64,000 nt of DNA from Ilex aquifolium (taxonomy: Eukaryota; Streptophyta; Magnoliopsida; Aquifoliales; Aquifoliaceae). The translations under genes and the position numbers were made by a program. Below, one piece after another: positions 54,988 to 64,000 of the stretch (positions within the stretch are counted from its first letter, which is position 1; the number at the start of each line of letters is the position of its first letter). The notes under the pieces are model-generated. The model worked only from the letters and a program-made list of their open reading frames with translations. It made no database searches and was not told the DNA's origin. The stretch is from NCBI GenBank assembly GCA_951799425.1, contig OX637397.1:6191001-6255000 (forward strand), read 5' to 3'.

Positions 54988-55605
54988 ATGTCCAACAATT
55001 TGTGGAACTGGAGCTATGACTACCTCTACTCTTATTTCAGGCTTGCACTAGGACTGTCTGACTATCCTACACTAATCATCTGCCCACTCTGCAGCAATAT
55101 CTTCTTCAACTCTGCTAATTACTTGCACCATTTTACCTGTCACTTTGTCCACCGTGAAACCCATCTCTCCGGCACTCCATTCCGACCCATTCTTCCTTTT
55201 CCGGCACCACAACCGCCACTGCCACTTACCCTTCAAAACAATCAACGTATACTCCGCCATCCGCCTCCGAGACGCTACTTCCGGCGCCATGCACTTCCAA
55301 CTTTTACTCCGAGGCCATTGGCATTTCCCTTCTCTCTGAGAAACTCCATGCATGGTGTCGATTCAACTCCGGCGTCGCAAACCCTCCCGCGGGGACCAAG
55401 CAACGAGCATGGCGCATATCAAACGCCCATGCAGAATTTGATACAATATGGCTTACGAGCTGAGGGTCGTCGAGAAATGAATGAGCCTCCGGCGGATCCG
55501 ACGAGAGGATATCTTGATCAGTTGGATCTTCCGGTGCCGGAGGTGGTGGAGGTGAATGAGAGTGATGGTGATGTTATTGAGTTGGATTTGAACTTAAGGC
55601 TCTAA
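54988..55605 (+). CDS. Single C2H2 zinc finger protein with C-terminal EAR motif, 205 aa
   Basis: Likely a small nuclear transcriptional repressor. The frame opens at 54877, but the ATG at 54988 is preferred because it follows the TATA box and CT-rich leader, has a CACC-ATG context, and the upstream residues lie across the probable start site. One finger, C32-x2-C35-x12-H48-x3-H52, fits classical C2H2 spacing, but the plant hallmark QALGGH is absent; the helix region reads NSANYLHHFTCH. A Pro-rich middle (about 65-125) follows. An acidic stretch leads to the C-terminal LDLNLRL, which fits the LxLxL EAR repressor motif that recruits TOPLESS-type co-repressors. Intronless; TAA stop at 55603-55605. 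I do not recognise a named ortholog. It could be a lineage-specific or fast-evolving member of the EAR-zinc-finger group. Confidence 0.8.
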   Translation: MSNNLWNWSYDYLYSYFRLALGLSDYPTLIICPLCSNIFFNSANYLHHFTCHFVHRETHLSGTPFRPILPFPAPQPPLPLTLQNNQRILRHPPPRRYFRRHALPTFTPRPLAFPFSLRNSMHGVDSTPASQTLPRGPSNEHGAYQTPMQNLIQYGLRAEGRREMNEPPADPTRGYLDQLDLPVPEVVEVNESDGDVIELDLNLRL

Positions 55606-55800
55606 ACTCAAAACCCTAAGAAGTTGTTCCTGTTTTACTGCATCATGCATGCATGGTCATGTTATTCTGTTTGCTTTTCATGGATTGAAATGTGTTCTAA
55701 TTGTTTGTTACTTGTAACGTGGATTGGGCTTAATAGAATTCTATTATGTTATATACTTTTTTTTTATGGGTATAAGTGGTTTTAGTTCTTAAAAAGAAAT
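55606..55800 (+). other. 3' UTR of the C2H2-EAR gene
   Basis: T-rich trailer; GCTTAATAGAATT near 55730 is the closest to a poly(A) signal. Confidence 0.45.
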
Positions 55801-55876
55801 CAGATATACAATCACGCGACGAAACTTAACCGCGTTGCCAGATACACAAGAAGAATTGCGATTTCCTGAACGCATA

Positions 55877-56044
55877 CACTTACTTATCACAGATTCTTTT
55901 TAGTTTTTTTCGGCACATTTGTGGAGTTCGCTCAATGTAGTCGCGAGTCTTTAACGTAGACACTTACTTATCACAGATTCTTTTTAGTCTTTTTTAGCAC
56001 ACTCGTGGAGTTCGCTCGATGTAATCGTGAGTCTTTAACGCGGT
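55877..56044. repeat. 84-bp tandem duplication
   Basis: Two units beginning CACTTACTTATCACAGATTC at 55877 and 55961, both ending GAGTCTTTAACG. About 90 percent alike by eye. Confidence 0.85.
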
Positions 56045-57540
56045 CTTCCAATGCTTCCACCACTTGGTGGTATCCCGACTTTAAGTCTATATTGGTGAAA
56101 TAACGGGGGGTTCCCTCAACTAATTAAATAGGAATGAAACATCTATCTATACAGTTTAAGGCATGCCAAAAGACTCTATAAGTTATACTGTCAAAAGATG
56201 TACTCAGCATCAATCAAACTTATTTAGTGTGAAAGAGAATACTCTCATGGCCTAAAACCTTGGGTAACTACAACTCTTACATGCCAAGAGGCTAAGATAC
56301 ATATGCGTTTCTGTAAATATGCAATTTAGACCAGACAACTAAATTTCCATCACAACCCAAGCATATAGCTAGGCACAACTCTATTACATAAAAGGATGTT
56401 TATCTTCAAACACTTTGGTTGGGGACTTAAAAGTACTTGCATGCAAGGGCAAGTCATACTAATCTTTGCTCGTAAATCTATGATTTGTGTGAGTCTTGTT
56501 GGAGTTTTATCTTGATGAGACTCGAACAACACTAGAGAGATTGGCACCTCTTCAATTAGTTCATTTTGTTTCCTTGTTATCCGTTCTTTACCCACCCTAA
56601 CATTGGGGGGCTATCTTTATTTTTCAGGGTAAGGGTAAAAATCAAAATTTCGTTTTGAAACGATAAAAACATTTTCAATTTCAATGAGACCGAAATGAAT
56701 CAAAAATTGAATCAATACGTTGAGGTGTTTAGGAATATTTCGAGATGTTTTGACATGTTTCCACAAATATTTTGAAGTGTTTCAAGATATTTTTGTCGAC
56801 TAATGCTTCAGGATATTTTAGAAATAAATTCTCAAATTTTATTATTTGTTTCAATTATGTTTCTAAAACGAAGTGACTGAAACAATTCACCAAAACGAAT
56901 TGGTAATCCTTGAAAAAGAGTTCTACAAAGATAAATAGGTTTTCTATCATCTGCATGATTCTGTGGATTAATATTTTTGAGTACTTCATAGCTCAAAACG
57001 TGTCCAACGACTTCACGAAGTTACACGCTTAAAAGAGTATTTTTTATTGAGTGGGGCCTATTTTCACCCCTAAAAAATACATCCCCACACATTTTAAAAA
57101 TATCCCATTATTTTATATATGCACCCCTACCCTCTTAGCCCACCCCACCTCACTCCAGTTTCTCCTTCTCTCTCTCTCTCACACACACACACACATGAAT
57201 GTGTGTTTTGTTTCTTCACCAGTGACATGAAATAGTAGGTTCTAAAGTCTTGCATCAAGTCAAAATCTAGATACAATTTCCACCATCAGACCGCAAGAAG
57301 CAAGGCCAACAAGAAGCTCACCATCTCTAAGCCGACCCTAGCACTATAATCAAAGATTACACGTTTTTATAATGTTAGAGAGCATCAAGATAAATGAAAG
57401 CACTATGTGACCCCTCTTTCCACTCCCAACCTCTATAACACACATTCTTTTTTTTGTCTTCAGAAAATAAATAAATCTTTCATTTATGTGAAAATTATGT
57501 GATGTATGATGGTGTTATTTTACACGAATGAGCAAGGAGT
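56045..57540. other. Intergenic, nothing recognised
   Basis: AT-rich with a compound (CT)n(CA)n microsatellite at about 57168-57196. The open frame at 56350-56595 (minus) has no recognisable family. Confidence 0.5.
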
Positions 57541-58090
57541 TTGGGTTCAATGGTATGGGATGGATCTGAGGTACAAGACTCGTGAATTGATGGACGAATG
57601 TTCTAGCTATCCGAGGTGCAGTGAGTGCAACACAATGAAAATATAGTGGTTCACCGACTCGGGTGCTCGGCTAGTCCACTCTTTAATGGAGATTCTTGCT
57701 CCTCTTGCTTTATTAATGGAGAATGGAATTTACAAACTGTTTTCGTGCATCTAAGGTTGCTTTTTTGTGGCCCTCCTTTTGAATGGAGGCACTGTTCAGT
57801 ATATATAGCCGGATTCCTATCTCTAAGGGATCTTATACGTGATCTTAGCAGAATCCTCCTTGATTGTAGGAGAGGATCTTGGTTGGTTATGAGTCTTGCG
57901 CCTTGAATATAGCTTTCTACTGCTTCGGGGGTGCCTGCTGTCATCCAACTTTTCCCTTATCACTCCAGCTATTATTTTGTATTGGGGAGCTCTAGCTCTG
58001 GTCCTTTGAGCTCTGCAGGTCTAGTCTAACCTCCTGGGCTAGAGCCCCAGTCTGACCTCCTTTCCCGAGCTCATACTTAGTGAAAATTAT
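57541..58090. repeat. Possible LTR-type fragment
   Basis: Contains TAGTGGTTCACCGACTCGG followed by GTCCACTCTTTAATGG and a TATATAGCC, a phrase order resembling LTR or LARD sequence common in plants. There are no paired ends. The open frames on both strands (57625-57906 and 57651-57944) mirror each other and are not believed. Confidence 0.3.
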
Positions 58091-58093
58091 TTT

Positions 58094-59831
58094 CTAGTAT
58101 CATCAATGTACATCTTCAAAACAAAACAACCAATATAGAGAGTGATTCCCCATTGGTGAGCAAAAAAGTACAGGAAATTCCTAAGAGGTACTAAGCCTAG
58201 CTGAGTACCCCACGGAAATTAGCTCTAGTCCTGTACAATTCTATGCAAATCAAGCTTGGACATCATAGCAAGTATGAGTTGGGAAGCTGTTAGGTTAGAA
58301 GTAACCCTTGGTTCCTTGAAGTGCTCTTGAATTTAAGAGAAAACATTATGTCCCTAATGGTTTGGACAATAGCTTGCAAGATGACTCTTGGAGTTCTTGA
58401 ATTGTTGGCTATGGAGCCTTTATTTCCTTTCTCTCCAAATGGAGTAAACAGCTATTGAGAGGCATAATTTTGAAGGGTTCTGAGTATGGATTTACCCTTC
58501 CATGTTTGTACTACTTGATCAATTAGAAGTTTCCATGGAGTAGTTCACCACTGTTCACCACATAGAAGCATCAGATGACACAAGATGAACCTTGAGTAGG
58601 GGCAAGCAAAGAAGATATGTTGGTGAGATTCTTGGGAATGGTTGCATAGGCTGTATTCAATCCCAAGTTGGGCAACATAGGCTAGGGTTCTATCTCTTGT
58701 GCTTAGCCTTTGTCTGATAGCCAACCAAAGAATAAAGTTCATTCTAGGGATGCCTTGAGAAAACCATACTAGATGGTACCAATTTACTCTAAGATGTTGC
58801 TCCCTAATCTGCTTCCAAACAGATGATGAAAAGAGCGGCCATTAGGAGCTAGTGTCCATTTCACAGTGTCTTCTCTTAAATGATTTGGGAGATAGGTAGG
58901 CATGTTCTGAGCGAGATCCATCAATTCAGCAGGAACAATTATTGACAAAGACCATTGATTGCCATTGACCAATGAAGCGAGCCTTTGAGTTTGTTGACAA
59001 GCTAGATTCATCCATGGTGTTGCTGTTGCAGAAAAATGACAGAGGGTCATAGGGGTGCCAAGAATCATGCCAAAGACTAGTGTTCATATCATTGACTATA
59101 ATATGCTTAATGAAGGGTCTCGCAAGTGCTCTCAACTTTAAGATGTTGAGCCAGTTCCAAGAACAGTTGTGGGGTGGTTTAACAACCCAGATACTCTTGC
59201 CCTTGAGGTAGTAGGAGTGAATCCATTTGGACCAAAGATCTTGTTTATCAGTGAAGAGTTGCCAGATATATTTCATCATGAGGGATGAATTGGTATCCTT
59301 GAGTCTTTTGATTCCTAGTCCTCCTTTTTTTGGTCTACAAACATCCTCCCAAAAAACTTTGGCTCCAATTGACTTCATCTCAGTTCCACTCCAGAGAAAA
59401 TATCTTAACAGGTGAGAAGCCCAGAAAGTTTGAATGATAATAAGGACTAAGTGAATGAGTTGAAATCTTCTAGCAAAAAATAGGAATTTATTTGTCCAGC
59501 TCAAAATTCTTGATTTAATCCTTTCTATAAGTGGATTACAGTGTTGGGCTTTAAGTTTGAAAGTAATTAGAGGAATGCCAAGGTATCTTACGGGCAGAAG
59601 GTCTTCAGATAAGCCTAAAAGTAAAAGGTTGATGATGGGAGTTTTCTTTAGAGCAGGAACAACAAAAATGAAAATGATGTTGCTTTTCAGGTGGTTAGGT
59701 TGAAGCCCATAAAACACTTTGAAGTTGTCAAGGGCAATTTTTATCAAGTAAATAGAATGAAGACCACCATAACTAAAAAGCGTAAGGTCATCAACAAAGG
59801 TAAGAGTACCTCGAGCAAAAATTAGACTCAA
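58094..59831 (-). mobile_element. 5'-truncated LINE (non-LTR retrotransposon)
   Basis: On the minus strand, the reading from 59831 to 58926 starts just before the reverse transcriptase box FVDDLTLF (usual FADD), then VRYLGIPL, IKSRILSW, FLWSGTE and KKGGLGIKRL. After frame breaks, the zinc-knuckle zf-RVT region appears at 58742-58545 (FILWLAIRQRLSTRDR, CNHSQESHQHIFFACP). A 3' UTR with a typical GTACAGGACTAGAGC phrase runs to about 58094. Endonuclease and the first half of the reverse transcriptase are missing, as in abortive LINE insertions; at least two frame interruptions show decay. Confidence 0.82.
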
Positions 59832-62658
59832 ATTCCCTATAGAATTCCCAAAGTTAGACCAAATAATTTGGTTATTAATTCTTAAACTATCACTTTCTCT
59901 ACCAAATCTGTATAATCTTTCATGAAATCAAACACTAGAAGTTCAATTTTCTCAATAATTATTAAATAAGAGAGTGTGAGAAAAGTGTATATAGTCTGGA
60001 GCTGGACAATGATAAGTTTGGTTTTCTCACCTTTCAGACAAGGATTATCTGGTATTGAAATTCAAATTAGCAATATACATTGATCTATTTGAGCGAGTTG
60101 AGCCTATTCAAGTTGAACAATATGTTACTTAGATTCTACCAATTTTCAAGATGAACTTAGGTGCATTATCCAACTTGGTTGATTTTATAATTGAAATGAG
60201 CCTGAACGAGCTTAAATAAAGTCAAATCCAAGCCGATCTTGAGTTTCTTGAATTATCTAACAACCCTACAAGCAACACAACTTTTAAAATACAACATCAA
60301 AGTCACATCATTATGGACGTGTTGTATTATAATCCGATTATAAGATGCTAAAAATATGCATGGTGAACTCCAATATCTCATATGCACATGTGGTAGGAGT
60401 GACAATCTACCGGTGTCGTGCCATGAGTCGTATCGAAAATTACTATTCTTATATGTGGGTACACCATACATGTTAACAATAACATGATATCAATGTTGTA
60501 ACCAATAGTTACACATTTTCGTAAAACTGTCTTTCTCAGAGGAGCCTAACAACAAAATGCATAGAAATTGTCGGAGCCATTTTGAGATGATTACATTTTC
60601 TACACTTAGTTTTCATGCAACTTTGACAAACCACCATTTCAAATTCTTACCACCATCTCCACCACCACCACCTCTACCTCACGAAACTCATGATCTTTCA
60701 GGGTCGTTATGCTTCGTTTTCTCTCTCTCTATGTACACACATACAAACACACTCAGAAACATAGATACACATTTCTCTTCGGCGTCACTTTTGCCAAACA
60801 TGAGCCTCAAAACATAAATCCTTACCACCACCAGTCTCCAAACCCTCCACCTCTACTAGACCCAAACCCCCGATTCCCAATTCTTATGACAAGCTATTGA
60901 ATGCCCCAACCTCCTCCAAAGTAATGCATGTTCTCCGCAATCCAACCGCCACCTTCTAACACCACCACTTATGTCTCAATGTTCTTCCAAAAAAACAAAC
61001 CCTTTTTTTTCTCTGTGTTGTGAAAGTACAATATGGTGAATAATTAGAATTAAATAATTAAAAAAACAAGTACATAAGATTTACATGGTTCAATAGAAAT
61101 TAAATAAGAACGGTTTTTTTCCTTATATTATCAGAATCCAAAGGGTTACAACATATTTATCAAAATCAGTTAATAATCTTAATCCTTAGGAAACCTAGTT
61201 CTAGTAAATCTAATATATCAAATCTTGGTAAACTTCTTAGATTATCCAATCCTGATAAAACTCCTTTATCCGATGTACATTGAAAATCTCCAATGTACCC
61301 AAACCCTCCTACGGGGCTAAAGCCCGGCCTCTCCCACCCTATTATTCGACCCTGATAACGAAACAGTAGATACCATTGAAGTGACCCATTTACTTTTGGT
61401 AGGAAATACATCTTTACCCAAAAGCAAAATCAATTGGATATTATCCACATTAAAGATTGCAAGATTTCACTGGTCCTAACGGCTTTTATGTATACTGAAT
61501 ATGAGTCATCCATTATTCCAAACACTCTCTCCCTCAAATAAAATAGGAAGAAGAAAAATGCACGAGTTCGGCACATGCATCTTTCTTTGTCCTTTTCCTT
61601 CCTCTGCCCATTTATCCACATCAAATGAGTGGCACATTTGAATGAGTAATCTGAGAAAATTAGTAGGAAAACTATAAAGGAAATGAGATTCCATTTAGGG
61701 GAGAAATCAAATCGAGCAAATATTTTAATTGAGAACCAAGCATTCATAAGACAAAAACAGAACCATAGACTCATTTGATGAAGCACATTCAATAGAATTC
61801 CTGTAATAGTCAAAATTAGATTGGAAATATTGAATCCTAAACAAAAATTTCTTCAAAGTTACAACGTCTATTTGCAGAAAACAGTAACAAAAGCAAAAAA
61901 AAGTATAAGGCTTACTTGTGCTCAATGGCATATTTCAATGCTTATCAACTTGCTTATGCCAAAGTAGTGTTTTTTTGTTTTTGCTATAGGTGTCAGGGCT
62001 TACGCCAATTATTTCCTCGAGCTCAGATACTAACTATAGTAGTTCGAGTGAATTTAGAACATATCCTCTACTGCCTCTACGAGATTGAAAAGAGAGTTTG
62101 AGAAAACGAAAGAGAGAAAATAGGGTTTTTGCAATAAGAAAATACTTTGGGAAAACTAGATACTAAGAAAGATAAAAATGACGGCGTTGCAATGTTCATT
62201 AAATATACCCAATACGACGTCGTTCCATAGACTTTTTTCCCCCTCTCTTAAACGATGGATTAAATCTCTAAGTTAGAAGGTAGAGATAATATTTACGTTC
62301 AATTTTATTTTGGGCCCTTCCTTTAGAGATTCATCCAAGTAATTGGCTATAAAATATTTAGGATGAGAAGTTTATATGTAATCAAGAATAATTAGCCAGA
62401 TTCTCTAAGAGGTCCAATTATATCTTTGCTCATAAGAAGTTAAAAATAAATAAATAAAAGTAAACTGAATTATTTTTAAAAAAAAATTGGCCAGAACGCC
62501 AATTTCATGGTGCATTGGGTTGAGAGAGAAAAGAATACTAGTCCAGTATTTTATGATTCATGGATTACACGAATATGACATGACCGTTACAAGACGTGCT
62601 TTGGTCGATATTCTAAACCAGTTCTAGCCCTTCCCTTCTCATTTTTTTTCTGTGAGCA
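59832..62658. other. Intergenic, no supported gene
   Basis: A diverged GAGCCTGAACGAGC-type fragment of repeat R1 lies at about 60090-60265. An LTR-like phrase ACAAGTACATAAGATTTACA lies near 61067. The open frames at 60253-60900, 61166-61931 and 61916-62101 overlap in conflicting frames and show no domain. Confidence 0.5.
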
Positions 62659-62820
62659 ATGCTATGTATCCCAAATCTCCAACCCAAATTTTCATCCCAA
62701 ATCAAGAGAGACCATTGGATCGGTGAGTCCTATTTAAAAAAGTTGATGGGACCCACTCATCCAATGGTCACCATTCATTTGGGATGAAAATTTGGGTTAG
62801 AGATTTGAGATACATAGTAT
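62659..62820. mobile_element. Near-palindromic MITE (162 bp)
   Basis: Terminal inverted repeats of 44 bp (62659-62702 and 62777-62820) with three mismatches, containing AACCCAAATTTTCATCCC. The inner part is also inverted (ACCATTGGAT against ATCCAATGGT), so nearly the whole element folds into one hairpin. Target duplication not resolved. Confidence 0.85.
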
Positions 62821-63317
62821 TTCCCTTTTTCTGTTGCTAAATAAACTTTTTGTCCTTTTTCACTTGAATTTCGATTTTACAAGTTTTTTACAATTGGCGT
62901 AAGAATTGTTAGTCTTTCTTTATCCCAAATATTTACGATATAATTAATATTATTAGCATTTATTAAGTATAAAAATCAATGACAACAAAAATTAATGAAA
63001 CACCAATTATATTTAGCTGTCCATTATTAGTGGAGTCATCAATGTAGGATTTATGTAATCTGATGATAGCATCTTGGTGGCTCCTAATGGAGTAAATATT
63101 CAATGTAGGGATTATATCACGTCGTGTCACATCCAGAAAAGAGATAAAGTGAACCCCACTTTTTTAAATATGATGGTTGTTATTTTTAACGGATGGAGAA
63201 TTTTGTTCGCTTATTATTAAATGATGAATAATATTAACGTAGTATGACCGTTACATTGAATATCTCTTCCTCTTAGTGGCAATGGAAAATTTAGAAAATT
63301 GTTCATCTTTCTTTAAC
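62821..63317. other. Intergenic, nothing recognised
   Basis: AT-rich sequence without element ends, genes or RNA features that I could support. Confidence 0.45.
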
Positions 63318-63498
63318 GAGCAATGTTATTTGGACATAATTTATTTATCTAATTTGCTGACCTAATTAACTACAACCATTGGATTGACTGCAAGCCTCAT
63401 CAAACGTTGAAACCTAGTGTTAATCTAATGGTTACAATAAAACTAAATTATTAGGTCAACAAATTAAGTCAGATTTTTAGGTCTAAATACCATTACTC
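63318..63498. mobile_element. MITE family M1, copy 2
   Basis: Left end GAGCAATGTTATTTGGAC and right end, inverted, GAGTAATGGTATTTAGACC, with inverted similarity running about 50 bp inward (TAATTTGCTGACCTAAT against AATTTGTTGACCTAAT). About 181 bp. Same family as 2299-2480. Confidence 0.75.
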
Positions 63499-63561
63499 TT
63501 CTTCAACACATTAATGACATAGACAAAGCTCGGATATGCTCGACCAATTATGGTCACCTAA

Positions 63562-63778
63562 CTTCAAGGGATAGTTCAAGTGGTAACAGAGACGAGTTAT
63601 AAATTCAAGCGTTCTGAATTCGAATCTTGGTAACTCCTTGGGGTTTGATTATGAGGAATTTATCTCACATGAATACTCTAGTTTCAGCGTGAATAGTCTG
63701 TCTTTGATTGGATCGAGGAGAAAATTAGTAGAGATGTACATAAACTGATCCGAACACCTCGACCGCTGGATAAAAAAA
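63562..63778 (+). mobile_element. SINE family S2, copy C
   Basis: Box A TAGTTCAAGTG (63572-63582) fits TRGYNNARNNG, and box B region GAATTCGAATCTT (63615-63627) resembles GGTTCGANTCC. It ends GATAAAAAAATGG. It is the copy of S2 with the best-preserved Pol III boxes. Confidence 0.75.
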
Positions 63779-64000
63779 TGGAAAGTTGGAAACTATTTGT
63801 TACTCATGCAAATTTATTAGTTCTGTTTTTTTTTTTTTTTTTTATTATGAACTTTCTTTCTTTGGCAATAAGTTCTCATGTTACTCTTTTTTCTTTTCTC
63901 ATGGAAACTTCATTTCTGTCTTTTGAACATCTTCCAAAAAGTGGTACTTGTTCATCCTCTCACTTGGTCATTAGACTTTTGATTTTTAATTACAAATATT
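63779..64000. other. Window end, nothing recognised
   Basis: T-rich sequence with a T run at about 63827-63843. Confidence 0.5.

Noticed and set aside
57625..57944. Two mirror-image frames of 93 and 97 codons
   Set aside because: Opposite-strand shadows over a GC-richer LTR-like stretch; no protein family seen.
60557..60900. Pro-rich frames with CCACCACC words
   Set aside because: Two frames overlap; the Pro tract is a simple repeat and no promoter or conserved domain supports a gene.

Overview
The window is nuclear DNA of a flowering plant, most likely a eudicot. Genes have many GT-AG introns, AT-rich intergenic DNA surrounds them, and there are short dispersed SINE, MITE, Helitron, copia and LINE insertions of plant type. 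Species cannot be told from the sequence. All six genes I can support lie on the + strand.

Layout. 126-803 is the last coding exon of an XBAT34/35-type RING ubiquitin ligase, cut by the window edge. 8354-12940 is a seven-exon Golgi-type methyltransferase (PMT1/PMT3-like, 621 aa) with a TATA box near 4514 and a long 5' UTR intron. 19045-29645 is a 13-exon NDR-class AGC kinase (536 aa) whose second intron holds a truncated copia element. 30986-33071 is the four-exon splicing factor SF3B5 (87 aa). 38558-47713 is a 14-exon casein kinase 1-like gene (463 aa). 54988-55605 is an intronless protein with one C2H2 finger and a C-terminal EAR repressor motif (205 aa), which I cannot place in a named family. 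I derived the exon chains by hand; every junction keeps frame and the joined proteins match the full family lengths.

The first five genes (XBAT, PMT, NDR, SF3B5, CKL) stand in the same order as two paralogous Arabidopsis blocks that I recall from chromosomes 3 and 4. This is therefore an anciently conserved neighbourhood of unrelated housekeeping and regulatory genes (ubiquitination, wall matrix methylation, NDR/MOB signalling, splicing, CK1 signalling), not a pathway cluster.

Between and inside the genes is a rich record of mobile DNA: two putative Helitrons (2748-4277; 48865-52961), one of them nested in a Tourist-like element inside a further inverted-repeat element; a 1 kb Mutator-like foldback with an exact 9-bp target duplication (16830-17847); a 2.4 kb remnant of a copia element with an exact 5-bp duplication; a 2.1 kb element with related termini (34788-36920); two SINE families with five copies; several MITE families; and two decayed LINE pieces. 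Stretches where nothing could be recognised are stated as such.
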